Below, piece after piece: positions 45,860-57,583 of a DNA stretch of 64,000 nt. Below the pieces are notes generated by a model that was given only the letters and a program-made list of their open reading frames with translations, did not search any database and was not told the DNA's origin. Position numbers and translations under genes: made by a program. Numbering within the stretch: the first letter of the stretch is position 1; every line of letters starts with the position of its first letter. Origin of the DNA: Diphasiastrum complanatum (lineage: Eukaryota; Streptophyta; Lycopodiopsida; Lycopodiales; Lycopodiaceae); assembly GCA_029204225.1 (NCBI GenBank), contig CM055098.1:18631303-18695302 (forward strand). The letters are read 5' to 3'.

Positions 45860-46611
45860 TTTGTAGATCTAGATGTAGATCTAGTATAAGTAGATTTGGA
45901 GTGCGTAATATTCCTAATGAACCAACAATAAAACCGCCAAAAGAAATTATATTGAAGGAAGATAGGATCACAGGTTCAATGACGAAGAAACAAGCCAAAC
46001 AACATTATAATATGGTCCTGAAATGGGAATTTCCTCCTCAAAAGATTGATTCAAAGAATGTGCCGCCCTTATTGGATAAAGGCAACGAGAAAGTCAAGGA
46101 TGATTCTGCAAGTCAGAGTTCTAAGTCATCACCTCCACGATCAATTCCTGATAAGAAGGCTAAGCGGAAATCCAAGACAAATCCTTTTGACAAAGAACAA
46201 GCAGATGGAGCTCAACATAATATGCATGTAGCATTGTGGGCATTCAGAATCGCTTACAAGAGTAGTACAAATCAAACACCCTTTCAACTTGTTTATGGTG
46301 AAGATGTTGTCATGCCGATTGAATTTTTAAGTCGTGAAGCTTTGCACAAGTTATGTGAAACAAGATTGATGGCAGTTCATGTGTTAGCAGCAGAAAAAGC
46401 TTGTCGTAAGGCATGGCACGATTGTCGATTACACAAAAAGGATCCGAAAGAAGGAGATCTAGCACTGATGTACAAAACCAAGCTGATCAAGGAGAAATTG
46501 AAGTTTACCGGTGAAGGCCCATATAAAGTGAAGGAAATCCTGAACTATGGAACAATGAATCTTGAATACTTGGATGGAAAACGTTTTGATACTCCCATGA
46601 ATGGCAGCTGA
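45860..46611 (+). mobile_element. Gypsy integrase C-terminal fragment, joined to another internal segment
   Basis: The plus frame carries a Lys-rich front part (RNIPNEPTIKPPKEIILKED). The end of a Ty3/Gypsy integrase follows: HVALWAFRIAYKSSTNQTPF, QLVYGEDVVMPIEF, then the C-terminal GDLALMYKTK, KFTGEGPYKVKEI and YLDGKRFDTPMNGS. The catalytic integrase core, reverse transcriptase and RNase H are absent, so an internal deletion joined an upstream region to the integrase end. The extreme start of the open frame runs antisense through the neighbouring Copia fragment and is not real coding sequence. Confidence 0.85.
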
Positions 46612-47274
46612 TTACGCAAGTTTTGGCAGCCTGCTTCGTTAGTTCAACAAGGATGATCCAAATGATTTTTTATTTTTATTTGGTTTTCAATTTATTGTTT
46701 TCACTACTTAATTGTTAATTTCTTTTGGAAAAGACAGTATGAAAAACGAAAAAGAAGAGAGAAATGAAGAAAAATGAGAAAAGACTTATGAGCAAAAGTC
46801 AGAACTATCATCAGATCTGAAAAATTGAAAAAAGGTATTTTTAGGAGTCAGATCTTTATGGAAAAATGATTTGGAAAATTATTTTTTTGGTCATTTTTTG
46901 CAAAAACTGTGTTTAGAATTGTTCGCCGAGTTTTCAGAAGCAAGATCCACCTCAGATATACCCCTGCTGAGTTGGACGAATGTTCTTTTTACCAATTGGT
47001 ATCTGTTTTGGAGCTAGGCGAATGATCAACAATATGTCATTTTGGGAACCTTCGCCGAGTACCTTACTCTGCTCAGAAACATTCGCCGACATGCAGATGG
47101 ACTCAAAATGCCAAAATTAGGTCGACTGTAGGTTCAGACCTTGAAAATTTACATTTATGACCGTACTTGGAAAAGGATCCTCTTGGGTGAAGGTTCATCC
47201 TTCGCCAGACCTAATAGACTAATTACAGCCGGTAACAGTAAAAGTACATCGTAAACAATAACAATGAAGTTTAT
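46612..47274. other. Retroelement 3' region, no gene
   Basis: Downstream of the Gypsy integrase end. The motif TTCGCCGA recurs at about 46921, 47050 and 47088, with a variant at about 47202, which suggests a short degenerate repeat within an LTR or 3' untranslated part. No coding feature. Confidence 0.45.
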
Positions 47275-47765
47275 CATTGATTTCTAACACTATTTACCAA
47301 AGACAATTTAAAGGGGAGGAGCAAAGGACAACAACAATATTTCAAAAAGGAAAAAGACAAAGACAAAGTTAAAGATGGAGATGAAAACCATTCATCTCAA
47401 GCTTCAACATCTAACGGGAAGAAGAATAAGATCAATTGCTTCTTTTGTGGCAAGAAAGGCCACTATTCCTAATTGCTTCAAGAAAAAGAACCAATTCAAG
47501 CAAGCTAATTTCTCTAATGAGAAAATGAGAGTGAGAGGGAGGATTCACTTATGATGTATAATTTTTCTTCCTCTCCTTTCAAGTGTGATGAATTGTGGTT
47601 GATTGATAGTGGGGCGACTAGTTCCCATATGTCTAGTTCTAAAAATTCATTCACTAGTCTCAAGCCTTATGAGGGTACTAAGAAGTATATCTATACTGCA
47701 AATGATGTTGAGTGTAGAATTGAAGGAATAGGTAGTATCCCTTTGAAGGTAGCATCACCAAAATT
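47275..47765 (+). mobile_element. Copia gag/protease fragment
   Basis: Starts in gag (TKDNLKGRSKGQQQYFKKEK), then the knuckle CFFCGKKGHYS with a one-base insertion that shifts the frame before NCFKKKNQFKQANFSNE. The protease front at 47551-47765 contains the active site LIDSGATSSHMSSSKNSF and IYTANDVECRIEGIG. Homology stops at about 47765. It belongs to the same family as the minus-strand element at 51088-54053, which has WYIDSGASSHM and IYTANDHECAIEGVG at the matching place. Confidence 0.88.
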
Positions 47766-50639
47766 TTGGTGTCAGGCTCTTAGAGATATGGTTGCAAGGA
47801 GGGGGTGCTAGCACTTTTGGTGCAATGATTCACTAGCTTTCTAGGGTTACGGTTCCGTAAAACTTCTGATCACTAATTCGCGTTAGGATCTTGCTAATGT
47901 CTCTTTCCCCTTTGAATTCGGCTTACAGTTAGTAATAATCTTACATGGGCTTGAAACCGATTTATTGCCTATGATGTGCTCGTGGGGTGCAAGTTATACG
48001 CACCACTTTGTTTGATAAGTGACGATATTTTCGCCGGCCGTTGGGTCTAGGTATTTTGCTAGACAGTATCGATGGCAGATGTGACTAGTGTGACGCTTAA
48101 CCAAGGCGGTGTATTTCAACCGAGGATGGTGGACGGCCCACTCTGGTGTTTCACAGAGGTCGGATCCAATAAAAAACGTAAGAAACACTTCAAAAACTCG
48201 ACGATTCCATATAGTCGTTTGATAAATCTAACTCAGCAAAATGTTAACTACTCAGCCTACGGTTCTCTCCGTACAACACATTCTAAATCAGTACGAAACA
48301 AAGTTATTTACTTAACACTTTCCCTAAACAAGTTGGAAATAGGCAATCATCGTTCTAATTAGCCATGTCGCATCTGTTTATAAAATATTATGATTTCTGA
48401 CGGAATTTGAATTTGTGCTAAAAACGATTCACTATAATGCACAATTGACCCACTATTTGGCAGCAGTCCACAGCTGATGAGGTAGGAAGCAAGCAGCGAG
48501 GGCCACAGAGAGAAGAGTAGCGAGAATCCGTAGGGTAACGAGCGAGCAGACAGTGCGCAGGCAGGCCAAGGCAGACAAATTGTCCTCTCAAAGGTCTGGT
48601 TTTTCTCTTTGTGAAGCCGTAGTAGTCTATGACAGGTCGCAAAACTCTGATTTCCATCTGTGGGCAGTGTTCGGAATGTCGTCAGTCACTATGCCTATGG
48701 AGTAGATTGCGCATATTGATGAATGAAACCTCGTGTGAACTGGGTGTTGTTGCGGTGGAGAACCTTTGAATGCGTCACTAGGATAATGATTTGTTGTTGG
48801 CTGATATAGAGACACTTCACTCTATGTGTTTATAGCAATTGATACATACATTCCAAACTTTAAACACTGACGTATGTTGCAACATGCAATCCATTTCACC
48901 ACATTCAGTCAACAAGACATGACCACTTCTCCTTCACACGAGACAACAAGTATTCGAGTTACTCCAAACATTCGACCATCATACGATGTATAATCATCAC
49001 ACCACTCAACGAGAAGGACGAGACATAAGTACGACAAAAAGCACCAAATCATAAAGGCACCAAATCATACTAACATTCCAGCAATACTATGCTCGATCCT
49101 TAATTGGATAGAAAACACACTCCAATCCAAACCACAAACACTCATCCTAATCATTATCATCAACTCCTGATAAGTATACCAACAACTAGTTACTTACTAA
49201 GAACAACCCTCACTAAGTACGAAGTTACTAACCTCAACATATTGTACAATGCAATAATGGTATTCAACCAACAAGCAATCAGCTACAATAGTAAGGGCAA
49301 GAAACAATCTCAAACACTCACTTGATGTCCACTTCATGCATACTCAACCTTCAACACTCTCCAGCATTATAAAACAAGCATTGCAATCTCCCATGAGCAT
49401 CCAAGGAATGGAAGAGAGCCTACACACCCAAACTCCGATCTCCATACAACCATAGTGTGACTAAACCTCAAGTAATTACCTATGAATTGGCAACACCCTC
49501 AAGCATCACCACATAAGGCACTAACATCCAAGCTTACTAACAATCATAACAACCCTAACATCGAGCACCACCATTCACAATCACTTACACCAAAATGGAA
49601 CTAACTTTCAAGCATCCTCAAGCAAGCAAGTTCTCATAAAAAAGACTCTTAACCAACATCACATCAAAACTATCACATCAAACTCATCAAACTCTCCACT
49701 CTCAACTTAGCTCACAAAAGCACTAACATCCAAATACACTAACATTTGAAATACAAGGAGTTGGCTCCTTCTTATAGGAGAATCCAATGCATCCCCTTCA
49801 CAATGCCATCTTGCCATTCTTCATGCCCTCTTTGTCATTTGTCCCCAACCCATTTGATAGTACACCTAGTGGCCTCCATAAGAGAGCGGGGGAGTTGTGC
49901 ATTCAAGGCTCTTTTCCAAAACTAGCCAAGATGCCATTTTTGTCAAAGGCTAGGGAGGCCATTCAAGTTTCCCCTTTTGTACATCCTAGAAGCCCAAAAT
50001 GTCAATGGCTAGTGGGTGTACCTCCCAATTTTTATAGCCTCCAAGGTGTTTTCGGATTTATTATCCAGATTTTGGGTGAGGCCCTTTTTCAACCCCTATT
50101 TTTAGTAGGCGGCTTTCGTTTTCCTTTGGGTATCTGTGTTTTCGCCCTTTCTTCGGTTTCGCCTACTGCTCATTTGTCTGGATTTTTGGCCTATTGGGTA
50201 ACCACTTGGCCCACACATTTCGTTAATTGTCTGTAAATTGCCCAAGCTTTGTCGTTAGGGTTTCTGTGACTCCTTGACACTGAATTTCCCAGTCCTGTTT
50301 TTACCCGAAACTTTTCTTTCTCGATTTTTTCTTCTGTGGTTGACTTTTTCGACATTCATGACTAGGGCTCCCATGACAATACGATTTCCTTGAAAAATAC
50401 ATTGAGTGATTATATATTAGTAAAGATGGACTCAGTACATGGTGAGATTTTAGCATGGTCATACCGGCTATTTTCTTACAACTGGCCATTATTTTGAAAA
50501 GCCGTAAAATATTTACCGGCTATTTCTAAGGCCGCAAATTTTGCTCTAGCCTCATTTAGGACGGACTGGGACCCAATTCTAGGTGGACCGGCACTCTTGG
50601 CTCAGTCTTACAAAACTTGACCACAAAATATTTTTGACG
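47766..50639. other. Long stretch without a supportable gene
   Basis: Includes an unusual block (about 47820-48400) that does not resemble the flanking elements. A strongly A/C-rich plus strand follows at about 48840-49760, with 'gcactaacatccaa' repeated near 49521 and 49715. The plus frame 49787-50236 (149 residues) has no recognisable domain and is rejected as a gene. Confidence 0.45.
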
Positions 50640-50823
50640 ATTTTTTTTGAAAAGTCAATTTGTTACTTTTAAACTATGTCTAGCCACTTTAAGGCGAGCT
50701 GGGACCCAGTTCTAAGGCAAATTTGTGCCAATTTTCTCTAATAACCGAATTTTACATGTCGATTTTTTCAATTATTGCAAACTTAAACTTCAATATTAGT
50801 CCGATTTTCTGTGCGGAAATATC
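50640..50823 (+). repeat. Dispersed repeat, copy 2
   Basis: Matches 26940-27122 in the same orientation, with about one difference per ten bases. The shared core includes 'gggacccagttctaaggcaa' and 'gattttttcaattattgca'. Sequence diverges on both sides. Confidence 0.85.
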
Positions 50824-53639
50824 GGCTGACATTGGCGACTACCACTGGGTAGTATGGTCCCCATACGGCGGACCTAGAGTCTCTCGTTTCGCAGACCAGC
50901 TCCTGGTGGTGGATCAAGTTTAGTGGGCTCAACACCCTTGCTAAATGATGCTAACCACAGTGAGTTGGTAGGATGTCTTCAACAGCTTCCTACCCAAAGG
51001 CCATCGATTTAGCCCTTAAGATCCACCTGCAGCCAGATTGGATTTAACCACAACATCTTTGAACAATTTGGTGTCTTCATACATGGTGTATATGCACAAG
51101 AAAACTCTCTTTTAATGTCTTCAAGCTCACAATAATCATGAAATTTATTGGAAGTATACTCACCACCTCCATCACTTCTAAGAAACTTGATTTTGTATGA
51201 AAATTGGTTTTCAACTAGAGCTTTGAACTTTAGGAAATAGTCAAACACCATAGACTTTGAAGCTAGAAGATATAACCAAGTAAATCTTGTGAAATCATCA
51301 ATGAAAGTTACAAAGCAAGTAGCACCACCCTTGCTCTTTGAAGATGAGAAGTGCACATCCGAGTGTATGAGCTCCAATGGATGTGTAGTCTTAATAGATG
51401 ACTTTGAAAAAGGCTTTTTTATGAGATTTAGATATGGCACAAGTCTCACATGGCTTGAAATTCTTGGAGATAAGATTAGGCAGGCCAATAGCTTTGGCTT
51501 TCTTGCCCATGGACACCATAGAACTATAGTTAGGATGCCCCAACCTTCTATGCCATAGCTCCTCCAAAGAAATATGAGAAGCAAAAGCACCATCACAAGA
51601 GTTAGCATGCTCTTTGGGATCAAGCTTGTAGATTCCACCATATCTAGACCCAAATGCAAAGATCTCATCATGCTTCTTGATTGTACATGTATCAACATTG
51701 AAATTCACATCTAGTCCACTACCAAGCAATTGCCCAACACTAATAAGATTTTTTGTTAACTTAGGAACAAAAAGTACTTTAGACAGAGAAAGAACTTTTG
51801 ATGATGAAAGCTTTAAGGGAATGATCCCTACGCCTTCAATAGCACACTCATGATCATTTGCTGTGTAGATGGACTTCTTGGCTCCTTCATAAGGTGTCAT
51901 GAATGAAAAAGAATGCTTGGAGCTACACATATGTGAGGAAGCTCCACTGTCGATGTACCACGAACCATCCTTCTTAAAAGGTGATGAAGAAAAACTCGAG
52001 ACCATAAGAGATCCCTCTCCATCACTTGCATGAGCATCTTCCTTCTCTTCATTGGTAATGTTGGCTTGCTTGAATTGACTCTTCTTCTTGAAGCAATTGG
52101 TAGCATATCTTGCCACAAAAGAAACACTCGATGTTTTTCTTATTCTTCTTGGATGCGAAAGCTTGAGAGTACTCATCCTCTTCTCCTTTCTCCTTGGAAA
52201 TAAGATTGTTCTTGCTTGAAGAGGGTTGGTGTTGATTCTTACTTCTTGACTTGTGCTTGTCTTTGGTAAAGAGGGCTTTACCATAAATGTTGAGAGACAG
52301 TCTTTCCATTTTCAAGTGTTTATACTCTTGTCTTGATTCTTCATAAATGAGCACACTTTGGAGTGCTTCCAAACTTGGTAGCTCCTCTTTAATGGCATAA
52401 CTCTGAACAAGGTTGTCATATTCCTCCTTTAACCCATTAAGTATGACTTGAACAAGTTCATTTTGGTTGATGGAGTCTCCTATGCATGACAAATCTCTAT
52501 GGAGGTCTTTAACTCTCATTACATAAGCTGAAGCACATTCATCACTTCTCTGCACACTTTGAAAAATTTGGTTTCTTGGTGTTAGAAGTTTAGAAGTATT
52601 CCTTGCCTCATAGATGGACTTGAGAGTATCCCAAGCATCTTTGGCATTAGTACAAGCACCAATTTCTCTTAAGATGTTATTTGAGACATTCATTTTAATA
52701 TACTGTAGAGCCATCCTAGCTCTCTTTTTGTACTTTGGAATTTCTTGAGGAATTTGTGGTTCTTCTTCAGTACCAAGTACAATATCCATCACATCTTGTA
52801 GAATTAAGACAAATTCCATCCTAACCTTCCAAATTGAGTAATTGGAGGTTGACAATCTTTCACTTGCTTCTAATAGAAAAGTACCCATTGAAGCCATAAA
52901 GAATGTTGGAAATAAAAAAAGATGGATGAAAAAATTGCTTATCTTCTCACTATAGGAACCAATCAAGGGCAAAAACCAAATCCTATGTAAGACTAAGCAA
53001 AAAACTGTGAGATAGGTCTCACTAGTTTGACAATCTCTCTAAAACAAGATTTGAATCATCAAAAAAGATGAAGTATGGCAAAAGTTATGGTTCTCTAAAT
53101 TTCACACGTGAGAAATACTCCAAAAATGTCAAATTGACTCAAATACAATCTATTTGTATGAAACAATTTGCCTAGATCCTCTAAATTTTACCTAAATCAC
53201 ATATAGATGAAATTGGTCAACTTTTGGGTGATTTTTGTGATCATTCAGGCAATAAATGACATGTACTCAAGATTTGCCACAGGTCTAGGCGCCCTACTTA
53301 CGAATATTCAAAAGCTTATAACTTTTGATTGGCTTATCCAACTGTATGATTCAAATTGCATCAGAAAGTACACATTTCTAGCTTTCTAGTGGGCCAAATT
53401 GCATGAAATTTGGATCTAAGGTGAGAGAGAACCACCAAACTGAAAATGGGCGGATTTCACACGTGCCTGCACCTGAAATTTCATACAGTACCTGATCTGA
53501 ACCATTCAAAGTGGTTTGAAGCTCTAAATCACCAAAAAACTGCAAACTAGCTAGGAAGTAGAATCTAGACAATTTCTAGCTTGAAATCTGATCAAATTTG
53601 CAAACTTTTTGATTAGATTTGCTTGTAAATCTTAGGTAG

Positions 53640-53651
53640 GCTCTGATACCA
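53640..53651 (-). other. Copia primer-binding site (initiator-Met tRNA)
   Basis: The minus strand reads TGGTATCAGAGC, the standard plant Copia primer site. It lies three bases inside the LTR end. Confidence 0.92.
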
Positions 53652-53654
53652 TAT

Positions 53655-54053
53655 TGAATTCACACGTGTGGGATGCCCTACACATGTACTTTTGATCTCC
53701 TAAGCCCAATAATACCATAAAGATCAAACTAACATTGATTGACAATAGGAAAGCTGATCATACAAGAAATATTATTGTGTTACAAGCAAGATCTATCAAC
53801 AAAATATGAAACTAAGTACAATAAATGCCTCAACTCGATTAGAGAGAGAATATGAATGTACAAATTCGAGTAGAGAGAGAGGGCACAAAGAGCTTAGTCT
53901 CCAAATTTGCATTACACACAAAAATCATCATCTTCTCAATGAGAGTACATCACATATATATAGATCCATGGACTATCCTCCTACTTTGATCATCTTTGGC
54001 ATTTTTAGGATCCCTACTTATAACATTAGATAGATTTTTCCAATATTTCAACA
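53655..54053 (-). repeat. Copia 5' LTR, about 399 bases
   Basis: On the minus strand it starts TGTTGAAATATTGG at 54053 and ends GTGTGAATTCA at 53655, giving TG...CA ends. A TATA-like run CTATATATATG lies at about 53953-53963 in minus orientation. No second copy is present. Confidence 0.8.
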
Positions 54054-54560
54054 ACAATCTCATCCTTTTTTGGGATGAATCGGTCTACAAGCATGAATCT
54101 TCTACTGTGAGGTTGCAAGGGTCCCAAGTCCCAAGCAATCTTTCCTCCAATCATCCTAGCATGTTTCCTTGACACACAATGATGTCGCTTTCTGTTCCCC
54201 TCACATCAAATAACCAAAAGCAGATTGTTTCACAAGTGGTAACCTGAAAAGGCTCCTTGCCATTCACTTGTGAAGCATAAAGGTGTGATCCACGGGTGAG
54301 ACATTTGCATGGAAAGAGGCATTAAGGGGATGGATGAGGTGTAAAGGGGCACTAAAAGGTAAGGGAAATTGGATAAAAGTTGGAAGCCCAAACTTAATAA
54401 TGAAAGGCACTGTATTATGAGTGGTATGATACAAAGCCACGTGCGGGAGCTACCAAGTGGCCGCGTGAGTGAATGAGTTGTATTTTCAATTTGAAATTTG
54501 AAGTTTGAAGGTAATTCTTTCATAATGGAAAAATATTTCCAATGTTCCATGATCCAGCCC
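54054..54560 (+). promoter_or_regulatory. Upstream region of the heat shock factor gene
   Basis: Gene-free DNA between the Copia LTR and the Hsf leader. It contains several GAA triplets and a GGAAAAATATTTCC palindrome near 54522-54535, but no standard heat shock element (alternating nGAAn/nTTCn with two-base gaps) that I can defend. CT-rich sequence from about 54558 suggests the transcribed leader starts nearby. Confidence 0.35.
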
Positions 54561-54645
54561 TTCTCTCTCTCTCTCTCCTTCTCTCTTTCGTTTTGGCTTC
54601 CTTTTCTGGCGAGACAGCAGAGAGAAGAGATCGATAGCTGCAGCG

Positions 54646-54678
54646 ATGGCGCCATTGTTTTCACCATCTCTCCTGTAG
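54646..54678 (+). other. Candidate upstream open reading frame in the Hsf leader
   Basis: An ATG opens a ten-codon frame (MAPLFSPSLL, stop TAG) about 650 bases before the Hsf start codon. It matters only if this part is retained in the mature leader, since the long leader probably contains an intron. Confidence 0.3.
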
Positions 54679-55324
54679 CCTTGTGCATTATTGTCTTGTT
54701 TCCTGCATTAGGTCACCATCCCAATAATTTGCACATTCGAATCATCCCTTTATATCCTTTCTTGGATGCCTACGCCCTTGTTACACTCAATCTGTATTGC
54801 TTGAAGAATATCGTCGGTTGTATGATTTCAAGAGGGGTCTGTTTTCATTGAAACTGACATTGGAGCTGCTTTCATTGGATTTGATAGTCTCAGTGTGATT
54901 TTGTTACTGTAGAGTAAACCTATCGGTTTTTTGCTTCTTCATTGGCCAAAGATTGTGTTTAGAGGTTTTATCAATCAGATTTCAATGTTGTAGGAGCGAT
55001 ACAGTTATTATCTGTCGTTTAATATATTTATCTTCTCAAGCTAGCTGCTTACAGTGTGTGGAGGACTGCATACATAACAGTGCAAAATTTTGTAAGCGAC
55101 TCAATTTGCGAAACTTAATCAGATTGAATCTTGTTATTATAATCTCTGATCGTCTGAGTATTGGCGGTTCTGACAAGGTTTCTTCTTCTAAGCAGATTTG
55201 GAGCTTCACTAGGAGGGAAGATAGAGTAATTTTACTTCTAGACCTAACCCTAGGTGCTGGATTTTAAAGGACATATCGCTTCTTTCAATAACGGGTTTGA
55301 AATATCTTCAAGCACGGACCAACA

Positions 55325-57583
55325 ATGAATTACGCACCTTCAAGCGTTGCTAAGAATCAGCAGCCTGTTGAAAGTAAGGCTCACGAGTTTCCGTTACCAT
55401 CGGCAGTTACATCAAGCGGCCTCATTCCCACATATGGAGGACAAATACCGCAGCCCGTGGAAGCACTACAGGGCACACCTCCTCCGCCTTTCTTATGCAA
55501 AACCTACGACATGGTAAATGATCCGCTGACAGATTCAATAGTTTCGTGGAGCAGCACACACAATAGTTTTATTGTTTGGAATCCTCCGGAGTTTATCAAG
55601 CACTTGCTTCCCAAGTACTTCAAGCATAACAATTTCTCAAGCTTCGTTCGACAGCTCAACACATATGTGAGTTGCTGTATTCTCCAAGCATGTCATACTC
55701 ATGTCAGCTAATGTACAGTGTATTTTTATTGTTATTTCTTACATTACATGCTGTATGTGTCGCTTTGGTAGAAGATTTCTGTTCACATGCTCTTGATATT
55801 ACCCTCAATTGTAATCTCAGGACTGTGGTGTGACTATGTGGTTTATTGAGAATCAGATGTTTTAGTGTGCAAAGGTATGGTTGTCTTCTAACGAGCTCGT
55901 TGCGTTAATTCCATTCAACCTTTAGCAGAATAACTTGGTTCAGAATATCAGATATTATTACATCGAAGTGGTGGCTGTCAAGTGCTTTCACAATATGCGT
56001 CATTTTTTACTCCCAGTAGTTTGTCTGCTATGACGTAGAGTTTCTTGCAAAGACTGCCTAGTATTGGAAGAACATTGCCGCTTAAGCCATTTTTAGGTTG
56101 CTGAGACTTACTAGACTTATAGAGCTGTTTTTTATTTTCATGTCAAAAGAACTGCAAATTGGTTCTGAATGCTTATGGCATACAGAGATTTCTTGAGGAC
56201 TTGATAGCATTGGTCCATCGTTTCATGATAGTGTGGTAAATTCTGTTGAAGGTGACGCATATCAAGATAGCAGTGGGATGCTGAGTATGCTTTCCAATTA
56301 AGATGTTCGTGCACTGAATCAAGAGTATCTACTGACGCACATAATTTTGATGTAAGGCTAGGCTGCTTAGCTATATTCCTGGTAGGTGACTGGTTCAGAG
56401 TACTAGCTGTATGCAGGGATTCAGGAAAGTGGATCCAGACCGATGGGAATTTGCAGCTGAAGGATTCCTTCGAGGGCAAAAACATCTTTTAAGAGCTATT
56501 CATCGTCGCAAGCCTGTCTCTCAGAGTCACTCACAGCATCCAGGGCCAAATTCTTCCAAAGGTTTGTGTGTCGAGGTTGGCAGATTTGGAGGACTGGAGG
56601 GAGAGATCGAACAACTAAAGAGAGACAAGAACGTTCTAATGCAAGAACTAGTTAGGATCAGACAACAACAACAAACCACAGAACAAAACATGAAAGTAAT
56701 GGGGCAACGCGTGCTTGTAATGGAGCAACGTCAGCAGCAAATCCTGTCGTTTTTGGCAAAGGCAATGCAAAATCCGTCAATTCTTGCACAAATTGTGCAG
56801 CAAAATGAGGGAAACAAGCGTTTTGAAATTCTTAGGAAAAAGCGTAGGTTGCCAAAGGAAACAACGGAAGTGGAGAAAGATCATCTGAGTTTGTCATCTT
56901 GCACAGGTCAAATTGTAAAGTATCAGGCTACTTCTACTGATCCTTCAAAAACCATGCTCATTGAATGCTCAGATAGTTTAAACTGCTCGTATCCAACTTC
57001 ACATTCAAATTTTTTGGTAGACGTCTTGCAAAACACGAAACAGGACGTGGATGAGCACGGGGATGAAACCAGCACTTCGGATTCTGAGTTGCTACCGACC
57101 AGTACTGACATGCTCACATCTTCAGGAACGCTTGAAAGCTTGGAGGTTCTCACGGCAAGTGATGAATCCAGTCTTTCCAACCTTAGCAATCCACTCTCTA
57201 CAGAATCAGCCATCACATGTCTGGAGGGTGAAACTACAGCCATGGATCAGGGTATAGAGGCTGGAGAAAGTATATCTTTTGAAATGAGATTTCCGAGTGA
57301 TGATGAATATTTATGTCCAGAGCACCCTAACAGCAACCTGGATGATGCCCTTGGAGGAACTGTGATGAACGATAATGTCTGGCAGCAGTTCCTGGATGGA
57401 TATTTGGCTCTTGAACAGGGGGGACTAGGAATGGATGAAGACATTTGCATTAACCATGATCTTTCATACCTGATGGCAGAAGATTCTAGAGGTGGTTCTC
57501 TTCAGTCATGGAGCAACAAGTCTAATGTGGAGCAGCTTACTGACCAGCTTGTACAACTTGATCCTAGTTCAACAGGTTTTTGA
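55325..57583 (+). CDS. Heat shock transcription factor, class A (HsfA1-like), 502 aa
   Basis: Activates heat-stress genes by binding heat shock elements as a trimer in the nucleus. Two coding exons, 55325-55666 and 56417-57583, split the DNA-binding domain at the conserved Hsf position ([19 protein letters not shown]). Residues about 54-148 are the DNA-binding domain ([12 protein letters not shown] to AIHRRKP). Residues about 172-240 are the HR-A/B trimerisation coil with the long class A spacer and [25 protein letters not shown] at about 254-259 is a nuclear localisation signal. [13 protein letters not shown] at about 432-444 is an AHA-type activation motif, and [11 protein letters not shown] near the C-terminus resembles the Hsf nuclear export signal. 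All expected modules are present and the frame is intact. The A1 assignment rests on the HR-B wording; other A subclasses are possible. The start is the first ATG in frame before the domain. Confidence 0.93.

Larger units (their letters stand above)
51088..54053 (-). mobile_element. Copia retrotransposon, 5' half (LTR, primer site, gag, protease, integrase core)
   Basis: Minus strand. The 5' LTR (54053-53655) and an initiator-Met primer site (53651-53640) are followed by gag from MASMGTFLLEASERLS at 52907, with a UBN2-type body (SIWKVRMEFVL, AKDAWDTLKSIYEA). A small deletion in the zinc knuckle removes the His and shifts the frame: CFFCGK continues as YATNCFKKK in another frame. Protease (WYIDSGASSHM), the pre-integrase part (LEELWHRRLGHPN, CETCAISKSH) and the integrase core (LIHSDV, FIDDFTRFTWLY, LRSDGGGEY) follow. 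Homology stops after AYTP at about 51088, just before the catalytic Glu. There is no reverse transcriptase and no 3' LTR. Confidence 0.9.

Noticed and set aside
45829-46611. One intact 260-residue gene
   Set aside because: Its first part is antisense to a Copia integrase and the rest is two non-adjacent Gypsy parts. It is a fusion of remnants.
47309-47322. Polypurine tract AAAGGGGAGGAG as a 3' LTR marker
   Set aside because: It reads in frame as part of Copia gag (LKGRSKGQQQ) leading to the zinc knuckle, so it is coding.
49787-50236. 149-residue plus-strand protein gene
   Set aside because: No domain, start context or neighbouring support; composition fits chance translation of repeat DNA.
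54480-54560. Heat shock element in the Hsf promoter
   Set aside because: GAA and TTC triplets are present, but their spacing does not give three alternating units with two-base gaps.
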